Origin: Haloferax sp. Q22
GTDB taxonomy: Archaea > Halobacteriota > Halobacteria > Halobacteriales > Haloferacaceae
Direction of reading: 5' to 3'
Assembly: GCF_001482285.1 (NCBI RefSeq)
Contig: NZ_LOEP01000023.1
Location: 1 to 64,000 of the forward strand
Length of the DNA: 64,000 nt
Shown here: one piece after another, positions 8,001 to 16,869 of the stretch
Layout: the number at the start of each line of letters is the position of its first letter
How positions within the stretch are numbered: the first letter of the stretch is position 1
Position numbers and translations under genes: made by a program
Notes under the pieces: model-generated
The model's input: the letters and a program-made list of their open reading frames with translations, nothing else
What the model was told of the DNA's origin: nothing
The model's database searches: none

Positions 8001-9689
8001 TTCGAACGCCGCGACCGGCAGTTCGAGGTCGTGGTCGACGATGACCTTCGGGTGGAGTTCGCCGACGACGCCGACTTCCTCGCCGTCGATGACGACCGCG
8101 GCGGTGCGGCCGTCGATGAACGACGGATGCTCGGTCGCGGGCGTCTCCAGTTCCGCGTCGAAGTCGCGGCAGAGCGCCGCGAGGCGGGCCTTCGCGTCCT
8201 CGTAGGTCGCGTCGTGGCGGGCGAGGACGGCCGCGACGTGGCGGGACTCGGCGACGCGGGTGTTCTCGTCGTCGTCGCGGTGGGCCACGTGGCCGATTTC
8301 CGCGAGGTCCTGCGGGTACGCCCGGTGGGTGTTGTTCTCCAGCACCATCGTCAGCGAGGGGAGCACCCACGTCCGAAGCATGGTGTAGTCCTCGCTGTAC
8401 GGTTCGGTGATGGAGGCGGGTTCGCCGCCGCCGAGGGAGTCGGAACCGACCTCGACGTCCATTCGCTCGTAGTTCTCTCCTTCCGAAATCATGTGGAAGT
8501 TGAGCAGGTCCTCGAAGCCGAGGCCGACGAGCGAGGTGCGGACGGCGTCTTCGAGTCGGGAGCGCTCGTGGCGCTGGCCGACCGTCCCCACGTCGGGGTA
8601 ACGCGGTTCGAGTTCGTTGAAGCCGTAGGCGCGGCCCACGTCGTCCACGAGGTCGAGCGGGTGGAGCACGTCGACGCGGTACGGCGGGATAGAGACCTCG
8701 TAGACGGTCTCATCACCGAGTTCGGCGTCCGCGTCGAGGCCGGAGCGCTCGAACAGGTCGATGACCTCGTCCAGCTCCAACTCGACGCCGAGGACCGTCT
8801 CGATGCGGTCGTGAGAGACGTGTTTCGTCTCGACTTCGAAGTCGGGCTTGACGACGGTTCCCTCCTCGTACTGGACCTCGACGTCCTCGATGGTCGCCCC
8901 ACGGGCGGCCAGCGCGTAGCAGATGATGTTGCACATCCGGTCGATGGTCCACTGGTCGGTGCCGGTGAGTTCGACGAGCAGGTCGCGGGAGTCCGTCGAG
9001 ACCTCGGTCCGGCGGCCGTTGATGACCGGCGGGAACGAGAACAGCCCGATTTCGTCGTAGATGGCCGGGTAGCGGTCGTATTCGCTCACGAGGTCGGCGT
9101 ACTTCCGCCCGGTATCGTGCTGTTCGAGCACCTCGGCGGGCGTGAGTTCGTCGTTCGAGTCGAGCGCGACGAAGGTGTCGCCGTCGGGTTCGATACCCGT
9201 GTACGTGATGGAGTTGCCGGAGGCGTTCTCCGAGAGCACGTCGCCTTTCAGCATCGTCAGGTCGTGGATGCCGATGGCTCCCTTGGCGCGCTTGCGGCCC
9301 ATCGTCGCGTGGAGTTTCTCCTGCAACTGGATGAGCGAGTCGAGCGCCGCGTCGTCCAGGTCGATCCCGCGGACGACCGCGCCCGTGACGTAGGGGCGCT
9401 CGTCGGGAACGTCGTCGTCGACGACGAAGGTCCAGTCGGGGTCGTTCGTGTTCGGCACGGAGACGCCGCGGGCGTCGCCGTACTGGTAGCGAAGCGAGCG
9501 GGCGACGCCTTCGACCGACAGGCGGTCGAGGCGGTCGGGACCGAACTCGAGCTGGAACGCCCCGTCGTCGGTGACGCCCTCGAACTCCAGTCCGAGCGCG
9601 AACAGGTCGTCTTTGAACTCCTCGTCGGACTTGTCTTCGTGGCCGGTCAGGCGGCGCAGTTCGTCGGGTTGAACGTCGACTACGGGCAT
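7977..9689 (-). CDS. pheT: phenylalanyl-tRNA synthetase beta subunit
   Basis: This is the beta chain of the heterotetrameric Phe-tRNA synthetase, which carries the editing (B3/4) domain and structural domains. The 570-residue length is that of the archaeal/eukaryal short form. Visible landmarks are MPVVDVQPDELRRLTG at the start, MGRKRAKGAIGIHDL in the B1/B2 region, IYDEIGLFSFPPVINGRRTE in the B3/4 region, and VDLVDDVGRAYGFNEL in the C-terminal half. Its start codon overlaps the pheS stop as TAATG, so translation of the two chains is probably coupled. An oligo-T run (CGTTTTTGG on this strand, just after the stop) may end transcription. Confidence 0.96.
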   Translation of the reverse strand: MPVVDVQPDELRRLTGHEDKSDEEFKDDLFALGLEFEGVTDDGAFQLEFGPDRLDRLSVEGVARSLRYQYGDARGVSVPNTNDPDWTFVVDDDVPDERPYVTGAVVRGIDLDDAALDSLIQLQEKLHATMGRKRAKGAIGIHDLTMLKGDVLSENASGNSITYTGIEPDGDTFVALDSNDELTPAEVLEQHDTGRKYADLVSEYDRYPAIYDEIGLFSFPPVINGRRTEVSTDSRDLLVELTGTDQWTIDRMCNIICYALAARGATIEDVEVQYEEGTVVKPDFEVETKHVSHDRIETVLGVELELDEVIDLFERSGLDADAELGDETVYEVSIPPYRVDVLHPLDLVDDVGRAYGFNELEPRYPDVGTVGQRHERSRLEDAVRTSLVGLGFEDLLNFHMISEGENYERMDVEVGSDSLGGGEPASITEPYSEDYTMLRTWVLPSLTMVLENNTHRAYPQDLAEIGHVAHRDDDENTRVAESRHVAAVLARHDATYEDAKARLAALCRDFDAELETPATEHPSFIDGRTAAVVIDGEEVGVVGELHPKVIVDHDLELPVAAFEFDLSALA

Positions 9690-11188
9690 TACTTGAGCAC
9701 CTCCGTCTCGCGGAGCAGGTCGAGGTCACACAGCGTTCCGTGCACGTCGCGGATGTCGTCGAAGCCGTACATGAGCATCAGCAGGCGCTCTAAGGCGAGG
9801 CCCCACGCCATCACGTCGCACTCGACGCCGAGCGGGCGAAGCACCTCCTCGCGGAACATCCCCGAATTCCCAATCTCGATGAGTTCGCCCGTCTCGGGGT
9901 GTCGGCCGAACAGTTCGAACGACGGCTCCGTGTAGGGGTTGTAGTGCGGCTTGAACTGGATGTCCGTGATGCCGAAGTGGGAGTAGAACTCCTCGAAGGT
10001 TCCCATCAGGTCGCGCACCGAGAGGTCCTCGGCCATCACCCAGCCCTCGATCTGGTAGAACTCCAAGAGGTGCGTCGGGTCGAGCGTGTCGTTGCGGTAC
10101 ACCTTTTCGACCGAGAAGTACCGCTGGGGTGGCTCTAACTCGCCGACCTCGTGGCCCGAGAGGTAGCGCATCGACAGCGACGTGGTGTGGCCGCGGAGCG
10201 CGATGGCCCGCGCGAAGTCCTCGGACCACGGTGAGTGGTAGCCGTCGCCGTCCTCGCCGACGCCGTTGAGGTGGGCGTCGCGGACGTTGTCGATGAGGTC
10301 CTCGGGGATGTCCTCCATCGGCGGCACATCGAGGGCGAAGCGGTCCCAGTGGGTGCGCGCCGGGTGGTCCTGCGGCATGAACAGGCAGTCGTTAATCCAG
10401 AAGTCCGCGTCGGCGTGCGGGCCTTCCATCTCGGCGAAGCCCATGCCGGTGAGCACGTCTTTCACGCGGTCGGCGGTCTGCCGGAGGATGTGCTTTTTGC
10501 CGCCGCGGGCCTCGGGCGCGTCGGCCTCGACGTTGTACTCCGTGAACTCGACGTCCTCCCACTCGCCGGAGGTGAGCATCTCGGGCGTGAGTCGGTCGAC
10601 CGTCTCGGCCGCCTCGACGCCCTCCATCAGCGCCGTGACGCCCTCGTCGGTGAGGGTGACGGCGCGGATGGTGCGCTCGTGTCGGACCACGAGGTTCCGC
10701 GATTCGAGTTGGTCGAGCACGTCGGCGTCGACAGACTCGCCCGATTCGAGGGCCGCGAGCGCTGCGGCCTCCTCGTCGGCGTCGGGGTCGGCGTCCGCGT
10801 CGGGCGCGAGTTCGCCCGAATCGATGTGCCCGTAGCCCTTGCGCGCGAAGTTCGACAGCGCGATATCGACCTGCGGGCCGCCGAGTGAGGACGCGCCGAT
10901 GACCTGTCCCATCGGGACCGCGTCGCCGTCGCCCACGTCGAGCGCGGCGCGGTAGAGACGGACCTCGGGGAGGCCATCTTCGGCGTATTCCGCGCCTTCG
11001 TCGGTCAGTTCGACGGACTCCTCGGTGGTCTCGGTGACCGAGACGAGTCCCTCGTCGCGGAGGTCGAAGACCGCGCCCGTCACCGTTTCGGGCTTCTGGT
11101 CTGTCGCCTCCGCGAGCTGTGCAATCGTTCGTTCGTCGGTAGCGCTCGCGGCGTTCAACACCGCGACCTGTGATTCCGGAAGTCGCAT
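9689..11188 (-). CDS. pheS: phenylalanyl-tRNA synthetase alpha subunit
   Basis: This is the catalytic chain of Phe-tRNA synthetase, a class II enzyme. At 499 residues it has the archaeal layout: an N-terminal winged-helix-like region (MRLPESQVAVLNAASATDE onward) that binds tRNA, then the catalytic core with HPARTHWDRF, LSMRYLSGHEVGELEPPQRYFSVEKVYRND (split across motif 2), HLLEFYQIEGWVM, FKPHYNPYTEPSFELFG and AWGLALERLLML (motif 3). The ATG at 11188 is preceded by CTAACCGAC about 36 bases upstream as a possible TATA element. The longer reading frame upstream of this ATG crosses a hairpin and oligo-T element and is not used. Confidence 0.95.
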   Translation of the reverse strand: MRLPESQVAVLNAASATDERTIAQLAEATDQKPETVTGAVFDLRDEGLVSVTETTEESVELTDEGAEYAEDGLPEVRLYRAALDVGDGDAVPMGQVIGASSLGGPQVDIALSNFARKGYGHIDSGELAPDADADPDADEEAAALAALESGESVDADVLDQLESRNLVVRHERTIRAVTLTDEGVTALMEGVEAAETVDRLTPEMLTSGEWEDVEFTEYNVEADAPEARGGKKHILRQTADRVKDVLTGMGFAEMEGPHADADFWINDCLFMPQDHPARTHWDRFALDVPPMEDIPEDLIDNVRDAHLNGVGEDGDGYHSPWSEDFARAIALRGHTTSLSMRYLSGHEVGELEPPQRYFSVEKVYRNDTLDPTHLLEFYQIEGWVMAEDLSVRDLMGTFEEFYSHFGITDIQFKPHYNPYTEPSFELFGRHPETGELIEIGNSGMFREEVLRPLGVECDVMAWGLALERLLMLMYGFDDIRDVHGTLCDLDLLRETEVLK

Positions 11189-11330
11189 CTGGTTCGTTGT
11201 GGCGTTAGCCGTCTGGTGGTCGGTTAGCAGTTTCGAAGCCTCGCCGCGCTGGCGGGGCTGACCGGCGGGGTCGGTTTCGTCCGGCGGGCGCGGTGACGCC
11301 CGGTCGGAGTCCGCCGACCTCAGGCGGTCA

Positions 11331-11402
11331 GAAAGAAAAATCCGAACCCGTCGGTGGTCGGTTCGCTCGCTCGCATCGCGCGTCCGGGTTCGGATGCCAT
11401 GT
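11331..11402 (-). ncRNA. candidate hairpin small RNA or leader terminator before pheST
   Basis: On the minus strand ATCCGAACCC (11395-11386) can pair perfectly over 10 bp with GGGTTCGGAT (11349-11340), and the 3' arm runs straight into TTTTTCTTTCT. A T-rich box (GTTTTTACTC, about 11423-11431) lies 27 bases before position 11400. So promoter, 10-bp stem and oligo-T end fit one transcript of roughly 70 bases that stops about 140 bases before the pheS start. It may be a free small RNA or an attenuator for pheST. No known RNA family was recognised. Confidence 0.4.
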
Positions 11403-11506
11403 GCGACCGATTGTGAGTGCCGAGTAAAAACGTTGCGCGTCCACTCCGAGTCAGTCCGAACGCAGATACGTTCTTGGTACCGGCCGACGGAGAGACGGCG
11501 AAGAGA

Positions 11507-11779
11507 ATGCGAGACCTGGACACGACCCTCTCGGCGATTCGCCTCGGCCACGAGGCGTCGCTCATCGTCAAACCCCCAAACCGACCGGACGACAGAGACG
11601 ACGTCGAGGCCGTTCTCGTCCGGGCCGCGCCGCCCTACGAGTTCGACGACGGCGAACTGACCTACCGCGTCGTCGAAGACGAGGGCGACACCGGCTTTCG
11701 TGTCCTCGCGTCGCGCGACGTGGCCGACCCCGTCCGCGAACTCGGCGAACTCCGCGCTGTGGTCGATATGAGCGCGTAA
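11507..11779 (+). CDS. small conserved-looking haloarchaeal protein, function unknown
   Basis: A 90-residue soluble acidic protein starting MRDLDTTLSAIRLGHEASL. It alternates short strands and acidic turns (VEAVLVRAAPPYEFDDGEL, YRVVEDEGDTGFRVLASRD) and ends in RAVVDMSA. No motif, metal site or membrane segment is visible. An in-frame ATG exists at 11417, but the 30 residues it would add are poor and 11507 gives a clean start. It stands alone between pheS (divergent) and the convergent FAD oxidase. Third-position GC is high and the frame is open, so it is likely real. Confidence 0.6.
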   Translation: MRDLDTTLSAIRLGHEASLIVKPPNRPDDRDDVEAVLVRAAPPYEFDDGELTYRVVEDEGDTGFRVLASRDVADPVRELGELRAVVDMSA

Positions 11780-11806
11780 CGCGGCGTCGACTTCTCTCGG
11801 TCCCAC

Positions 11807-12991
11807 TCAGGCCACGTTCCGCTCGCGGAGCGTCTCGCCCGACTCGAATCGGTCGAGCGACAGCGCCGACACGTCCACCTCGCAGGCGTCCTCGCCGAGA
11901 CACAGGTCGGCGACGGCCTCGCCGGTCGCGGGCGCGTGCTGGAAACCGTGGCCCGAAAAGCCCGCGGCGACGACGAGACCCGGTTCGACCGCGTCCAGAA
12001 TCGCGTGGTGGTCGGGCGTCACGGCGTACAGCCCGGCCCAGCCGTTTCGAATCCGCGTCTCCGGACCGAAGTAGGCCGCGGCGTCGTCGGCCCGCTCCGT
12101 CGCCTCCACCGCCCACTCCACGTCCATCGACTCGTCGAATCGGTCGGGGTCCACGTCTGGGTCCGACCCCGAGAAGTGCCCGCCGACGATGGCGGTTCCC
12201 TCCCGCTCCGGGCGGAAGTACGCCCCCGTGTCGAGGTCGATGGTGAGCGGGGCGTTCGCCGGAAGGTCGCCCTCGGGTTCCACGACGGCTATCTGCCGGC
12301 GGCGCGGCGCGAGTGGGAGGTCGATACCGGCGAGTGAAGCGACCTGGTCGGACCACGCGCCCGCCGCGACGACCACGGCGTCGGCGTCGATGGAGCCATC
12401 CGGGGTTTCGGCCCGCCAACCACCGGTTTTTCGAGTGGACATCGCATCGGCCGAACCACTGTCGCCGACGCGCGTGAGGTCGGTCACGGGCGTCTTCGTC
12501 CGAACGTCGACGCCGGCCGCTCGGACCGCGTCCGAGTAGCCCTGCACCGCGGAGTGCGGGTCGGCGACGCCGTCGGCCGCAGAGAAGGTCGCCGCGACGA
12601 ACGACTCGGTTCGAAGTTTCGGGAGGTGCTCGGCCGCCTCCTCGGGCGAGAGGACGCGACTCGGCGCGCCCGCGTCGGTCTGCATGGCGACGTTCTCGCG
12701 GAACGCCGCGGCGGTCTCCTCGGTCCGGGCGAGAAAGAGATAGCCGGAGCGCCGGTAGTCGATATCGACGCCGAAGTCGTCCGCGAAGGACTCCCAGACG
12801 GGGACGCTCGCGAGCGAGAGTTCGACGTTCACGCGCGTCGAGAACTGCGTTCTGATGCCGCCCGCCGCGCGGCCCGTGCTGCCGCCGCCGAGCGTCCCGG
12901 CCTCGCAGACGGTGACCTCGGCCCCGCGGCCGGCCAGCGCGTGGGCGCAAGCGAGCCCGACGACCCCGCCGCCGATGATGAGGACGTGCAT
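11807..12991 (-). CDS. FAD-dependent oxidoreductase, DAO family (sarcosine/D-amino-acid oxidase-like)
   Basis: A 394-residue flavoprotein starting at the Rossmann motif MHVLIIGGGVVGLACAHALAGRG (first 15 residues or so) with TVCEAGTLGGGSTGRAAGG close behind. Further landmarks are VVAAGAWSD near residue 190, RRRQIAVVEP, a FAD-contacting GWAGLYAVTPDHHAIL and SGHGFQHAPATGEAVADL near the end. This order matches glycine/sarcosine/D-amino-acid oxidase-type enzymes. A GTG 45 bases upstream is possible, but the ATG at 12991 starts exactly at the beta strand. It is divergent from an ornithine cyclodeaminase-like gene 91 bases away, which hints at shared imino- or amino-acid metabolism. The substrate is unknown. 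Confidence 0.85.
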   Translation of the reverse strand: MHVLIIGGGVVGLACAHALAGRGAEVTVCEAGTLGGGSTGRAAGGIRTQFSTRVNVELSLASVPVWESFADDFGVDIDYRRSGYLFLARTEETAAAFRENVAMQTDAGAPSRVLSPEEAAEHLPKLRTESFVAATFSAADGVADPHSAVQGYSDAVRAAGVDVRTKTPVTDLTRVGDSGSADAMSTRKTGGWRAETPDGSIDADAVVVAAGAWSDQVASLAGIDLPLAPRRRQIAVVEPEGDLPANAPLTIDLDTGAYFRPEREGTAIVGGHFSGSDPDVDPDRFDESMDVEWAVEATERADDAAAYFGPETRIRNGWAGLYAVTPDHHAILDAVEPGLVVAAGFSGHGFQHAPATGEAVADLCLGEDACEVDVSALSLDRFESGETLRERNVA

Positions 12992-13082
12992 GGTCGTGTC
13001 TGATTCGCCACCGACATGAGTTTGTCTGTCACACACTATCGAGGCACAATTTTTTCACGCCACCGCGCTGAGTACTCCGGGT

Positions 13083-14114
13083 ATGGTCCGTATTCTCTCC
13101 GCCGACACCGTCGGCGAGTTACTCTCGCTCTCCGAGTTGTTCCCGGTCGTCGAGGAGGCGTTCGTCAAGCAGGGTCGCGGCGAGGTCGAACGCCCCCCGA
13201 GACCGCACTTCCCGGTCGGCATCGACATCGACAGAGTCCGGGACGGGACCGGCGGCGAGGAGACCGCGGGCGCGGGTTCGGAGGCGACGGCGCGGGACGA
13301 CCCGCTCGGCACCGGCCTCACCATGCCGGCGTACATCCACGGCCGCGAGGTGTACGCGACGAAGCTCGCGGCCGTCCATCCCGAGAACGCCTCTCACGGG
13401 CTTCCGACGGTGAACGCGCAGGTCGTCCTCACCGACGCGACGACCGGCCTCCCGCTCGCGCTCCTCAACGGGACGACGATTACCAGCGCCCGGACGGGCT
13501 GTATCGGCGGGCTCGCCGCGGAGTACCTCGCGGCCGACCCGGTCCGACTCGGCGTCCTCGGCGCGGGCACGCAGGCCCGCTGGCAGAGCCGCGCCGTCGC
13601 CGTTGGCTCCGCGGTCGAGTCGGTGAACGTCTACTCACCCAGCGACTCCCGCGAGGCGTGCGCCGCCGACCTCCGCGAGGACGGCCTCCCCGCCGAAGCG
13701 GTCGACTCACCCGAAGCGGCCGTCTCCGGTGCGAACGTCGTCGTCACCGCGACGACCAGCGAGACGCCCGTCTTCGACGGCTCGCGGCTCGAACCCGGAA
13801 CGCTCGTCGTCGCCGTCGGAGCCTACACGCCCGAGATGCGAGAACTCGACGCCGAGACGTTCGAGCGGGCCGCGCGGGTGTTCGCCGACGTGCCCGAGGA
13901 GGTCGCCGACATCGGCGACGCGCGCGGGGCCGGCCTCGACGAGTCCGACCTGATTCCCCTCTCGGCCGTCTTCGAGGGCGACGCCGGGCGCGAGGGCGCC
14001 GACGAGATTCTGGTCGTCGAGAGCGTTGGTTCTGCGGTGCTCGACGCAGCGGCCGCCGAGTATCTCTACGAGAAGTCGAGCGCGCGCGGCGTGGGAGAAG
14101 AAGTCGGGTTGTGA
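13083..14114 (+). CDS. ornithine cyclodeaminase / mu-crystallin family protein
   Basis: A 343-residue NAD(P)-dependent protein. Family landmarks in order are the conserved KLAAVHPENASHGLPTV segment (lysine that contacts substrate), TGLPLALLNGTTITSARTG near residue 130, and the dinucleotide-binding LGVLGAGTQARWQSRA near 155. Relatives include ornithine cyclodeaminase, alanine dehydrogenase, ketimine reductase and pyrroline-2-carboxylate reductase; the sequence alone does not choose between them. It carries a short acidic insertion after PVGIDIDRVRDG. The divergent neighbour is a DAO-type oxidase, which could generate cyclic imines that a reductase of this family would take. That link is inference. 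Confidence 0.85.
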   Translation: MVRILSADTVGELLSLSELFPVVEEAFVKQGRGEVERPPRPHFPVGIDIDRVRDGTGGEETAGAGSEATARDDPLGTGLTMPAYIHGREVYATKLAAVHPENASHGLPTVNAQVVLTDATTGLPLALLNGTTITSARTGCIGGLAAEYLAADPVRLGVLGAGTQARWQSRAVAVGSAVESVNVYSPSDSREACAADLREDGLPAEAVDSPEAAVSGANVVVTATTSETPVFDGSRLEPGTLVVAVGAYTPEMRELDAETFERAARVFADVPEEVADIGDARGAGLDESDLIPLSAVFEGDAGREGADEILVVESVGSAVLDAAAAEYLYEKSSARGVGEEVGL

Positions 14115-14151
14115 GCGGTCGTGCGGTTTCGGTCGGGGTCGGGCCGCCGCG

Positions 14152-14290
14152 TTAGTGCTCGGCGGCAACGCCGCGTCGTCTTTCAGCCGCCACGAACTGC
14201 CGCCTCACTAATGTTCGGCGGCAACGCCGCGTCGTCTTTCAGCCGCCACGAACTGCCGCCTCACTAATGTTCGGCGGCAACGCCGCGTCG
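14152..14290 (-). repeat. 56-bp tandem repeat at the 3' end of trpS, about 2.5 copies
   Basis: GGCGGCAACGCCGCGTCG starts at 14161, 14217 and 14273, a period of exactly 56 bases. The two full units are nearly identical. On the minus strand each unit carries the last codons of trpS (RRGVAAEH) followed by a stop: TAG at 14264-14266, TAG at 14208-14210 and TAA at 14152-14154. The distal copy differs only at three silent positions (GAA/GAG, CAT/CAC, TAG/TAA). Each unit also holds an inverted repeat, GGCGGCA and TGCCGCC. Confidence 0.9.
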
Positions 14291-15853
14291 CTCAGTCTCT
14301 AGGTCGATGTCCAGCGAGTCGAGGACTTCCTCGGCCTCCTCGCGCTTTTCGTGGTGGTCTTCGAGGAACTCACGCATCATCGTCGCCGCCTGCTCCTTGC
14401 AGCCGCCGCAGAGGCGCTCGCCGCCGACGCACTCGTCGTAGACCTCCTTTGCGAGTTCGTCGTCATCGCCCGTCAGCAGGTAGGCGTACAGCTCGTACAC
14501 CGGACACTTGTCGGCCTCGCCGCCGAGTTCGCGCTGTTCTTCGGCCGTGTCGCGGCCGCCGGTCGTCGCCGACTTCACCTTGTCGTAGCCCTCCTCGGGT
14601 TCGTCGAGAAGCGAGATGTGGCTCGCCGGAATCGACGACGACATCTTGCCGCCGGTGAGGCCGGTCATGAAGCGGTGGTAGATAGACGACGGCGGAATGA
14701 AGCCGTAGCCGCCGTGGTGGGCCTCGACCTCGCGGGCGAGGTCTTCGGCCTCGTCGACGCCCATGTCGAACGCGTCGATGTGCTGGTCGTACCGCCGCTT
14801 TTCGCCGTCAATCTCCTCGATGAGCGCCTCGAACGCCTCGTCGGTAGCCTGCCGGGCGAAGAATCGAATCCGCGGGCGGAGCGGTTCCATCCCGGCGTTT
14901 TCGAGCTTCTCGACCGCTGACTCGCGGACCGACTCGGCGGCGAGCACGCCGGCCGCGTCGAGGGCGGCGTCGGCGAGCCACTCGGCCGCCTCGCCGCACC
15001 GCGGCATATCGGCGTCCTCGGCGTACTCCTCGCGGGCGTCGTGGGCGGCCGCGACGAGCGGGCGCTCGGCGTCGTCGAGTTCGAAGCTCGCGAACGCCTC
15101 CGTCACCTTGAAGAATCGCATCCGGGTGGCGAGGTCGCGGGCGAACCGGACGTGGGGGTCCTGGTCGGGCCCGACCGGGATGACCGTCGGTTTGGGATCG
15201 TCCAACTGCGGGTAGAGGATGTCGGCCATCTGCGTGACGACCGACTGCATGTGCGAGACGTTGGTCTCGCCGTCGAAGCCGTAGATGGACTGGAACTCCG
15301 AGAAGTTGGCCTTCCCGCCGAGTTCGAACGCGAGCCGCTGGAGGCGGTCGTTATCCGACTGTCGGTAGAGTTCGCCCTCCTCGGGGTCGAATCCGAGCGC
15401 GATGAGCGACAGCAGGTAGTCGCGGCTGTGCTCGTTGATTTCGTCCCACGGGATGCCGCGGGCGGAGTGCGCCTCCATGTCGGCGATGAGGCCGTAGGCG
15501 TCGCCGCCCTGCTCTTGATGCCAGATTATCTCGTCGAAGACGAGCTTGTGGCCGATGTGGGGGTCGCCCGTCGGCATGAACCCCGAGAGGACGGCGAAGT
15601 CGTCGCCGTCGCGCATGGCGTCGAGGACCGGGCGGTAGTCGCGGTGGCCGAAGATGACCCCGCGGCGCATCAGGTAGTGCGGGTTCGGAACCTCGTCGAG
15701 CACCTCGTCGAACTCCTCGATGCCGAACTCCTCGAACAGCTTCCGGTAGTCGGAGACGGTCGACGAGCCCCACGGGTCGAGGGCGACGTCATCTGCTCCC
15801 TCTGCTGTGCCTCCATCGGTGCGGATGCGCTCCGCGGGTTCGTCGTCTGTCAT
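14264..15853 (-). CDS. trpS: tryptophanyl-tRNA synthetase
   Basis: This class I enzyme charges tRNA-Trp. The protein has 529 residues, with HIGH at 99-102 in PTGDPHIGHKL and a KMSKS-type loop GGKMSSSIPAS near residue 400. It has an extra helical insertion between about 250 and 340 (DDAERPLVAAAHDAREEY onward, then MPRCGEAAEWLADAALDAAG), as seen in the long haloarchaeal TrpS forms, and a Cys-rich C-terminal end (CVGGERLCGGCKEQ). The start overlaps the endA stop as ATGA, so the two are co-translated. The last codons and the stop lie in a 56-bp tandem repeat, which has duplicated the gene's 3' end. Confidence 0.95.
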   Translation of the reverse strand: MTDDEPAERIRTDGGTAEGADDVALDPWGSSTVSDYRKLFEEFGIEEFDEVLDEVPNPHYLMRRGVIFGHRDYRPVLDAMRDGDDFAVLSGFMPTGDPHIGHKLVFDEIIWHQEQGGDAYGLIADMEAHSARGIPWDEINEHSRDYLLSLIALGFDPEEGELYRQSDNDRLQRLAFELGGKANFSEFQSIYGFDGETNVSHMQSVVTQMADILYPQLDDPKPTVIPVGPDQDPHVRFARDLATRMRFFKVTEAFASFELDDAERPLVAAAHDAREEYAEDADMPRCGEAAEWLADAALDAAGVLAAESVRESAVEKLENAGMEPLRPRIRFFARQATDEAFEALIEEIDGEKRRYDQHIDAFDMGVDEAEDLAREVEAHHGGYGFIPPSSIYHRFMTGLTGGKMSSSIPASHISLLDEPEEGYDKVKSATTGGRDTAEEQRELGGEADKCPVYELYAYLLTGDDDELAKEVYDECVGGERLCGGCKEQAATMMREFLEDHHEKREEAEEVLDSLDIDLETERRGVAAEH

Positions 15854-16869
15854 GGCGTGAGCCGACTGACCGAAAGCCAGTCTATCTCTCCGTTGTCGTC
15901 GGTCAGCGCAAAAACCATTCGCTTGCGGACACCGCCCGCGAGGCGAACGTCGAGCGAGAGGTCCCGCGGGACGAACGTGTGATCGGGCGCGACCACGCGC
16001 ACGAGGAACTCGGAGTGCGAGAGGTCAGACACCGATTCGAACTCCGTGTAGACGCGGAAGTCGGAGCCGAACTTGAAGCCGCTCTTGGGGACCGTCTTGG
16101 CTCCCCTGAGCGCGGCGTAGACCGCGAGCCTGCGGTCGAACCGGTCACCCTCCACGTCGCGACCGCGGGAGACCACGTCGGCCTCGTCGATGGCGAGCGC
16201 GTCGGCGCGGGCGAGGTAGGCGGCTTCGAGAAGCGACAGTTGGAGCGGGCCGCTGTCGGCGTTTCTGCCGTACAGGCGCTGGCCGAAGAAGCCGTTCTGG
16301 TAGAGGCGGTCGACGCCGTCCCAGACGAGCGCGCGGTCCGAGAGGAGTTCCGCGTCGAGGTCGGCGGGGAGATCCTCACCCGCCGTCCCCTTGGGGTCGT
16401 ACCCCTCGGTGTCGAAGTAGGTCAGGTCGCCGTCCTCGTCGACGATGGCGAGGACGACATCCCCGAGCGACGAGACGGGGATGCTCTCGCGCTCGCCGAC
16501 GACGCGGACTCGGTGTTCGACCTCGCCGTCCCACGGGCCCTTGCCGCGGGGGTAGACGAGGAAGTCAGCGCCCGTGGCGTCCGCGACGCCGGGCCAACCC
16601 TCGCGGGCGGGCGAGAGATAGAACCCGCGGTCGCGGAGGTCTTTGTAGACGACGAAATCGAGGGTGGTCCCGGTGCGCGCGAGGAGTTCGCGCAGGCCCA
16701 TCCCGTCCACGCCGTCGATATCGTCCCGCGAGAGCAGGTGGGCGGCCTCGACGGGCGCGACCTCCAAGTCGTCGCCGCCGGTGGGTCTCCCGTAGCCGCG
16801 CGAGTCGTGGAACCGCTGTCGAGCGTCGCCCGGGAGGTGGACGACGCCGTCTTCGAGGCGTCCTTGCAT
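15850..16869 (-). CDS. endA: tRNA-splicing endonuclease
   Basis: This enzyme cuts introns out of precursor tRNAs at bulge-helix-bulge sites. The 339-residue length is that of the archaeal homodimeric form, in which a degenerate N-terminal repeat precedes the catalytic repeat. In the C-terminal repeat the expected catalytic tyrosine, histidine and lysine are supplied by DFRVYTEFE, LSHSEFLVRVV and the GVRKRMVFAL region. A related pattern without the full triad is seen in the first half (DFVVYKDLRDRGFYL). The ATG at 16869 opens MQGRLEDGVVHLPGDARQR. It is followed by trpS with an ATGA overlap. Haloarchaeal tRNA-Trp genes carry a well-known intron, so the pairing makes sense. Confidence 0.93.
   Translation of the reverse strand: MQGRLEDGVVHLPGDARQRFHDSRGYGRPTGGDDLEVAPVEAAHLLSRDDIDGVDGMGLRELLARTGTTLDFVVYKDLRDRGFYLSPAREGWPGVADATGADFLVYPRGKGPWDGEVEHRVRVVGERESIPVSSLGDVVLAIVDEDGDLTYFDTEGYDPKGTAGEDLPADLDAELLSDRALVWDGVDRLYQNGFFGQRLYGRNADSGPLQLSLLEAAYLARADALAIDEADVVSRGRDVEGDRFDRRLAVYAALRGAKTVPKSGFKFGSDFRVYTEFESVSDLSHSEFLVRVVAPDHTFVPRDLSLDVRLAGGVRKRMVFALTDDNGEIDWLSVSRLTP

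Noticed and set aside
11340-11395. tRNA-like reading of the hairpin before pheS because of GGGTTCGGAT
   Set aside because: No acceptor, D or anticodon arm can be drawn around it. A simple hairpin with an oligo-T end fits better.
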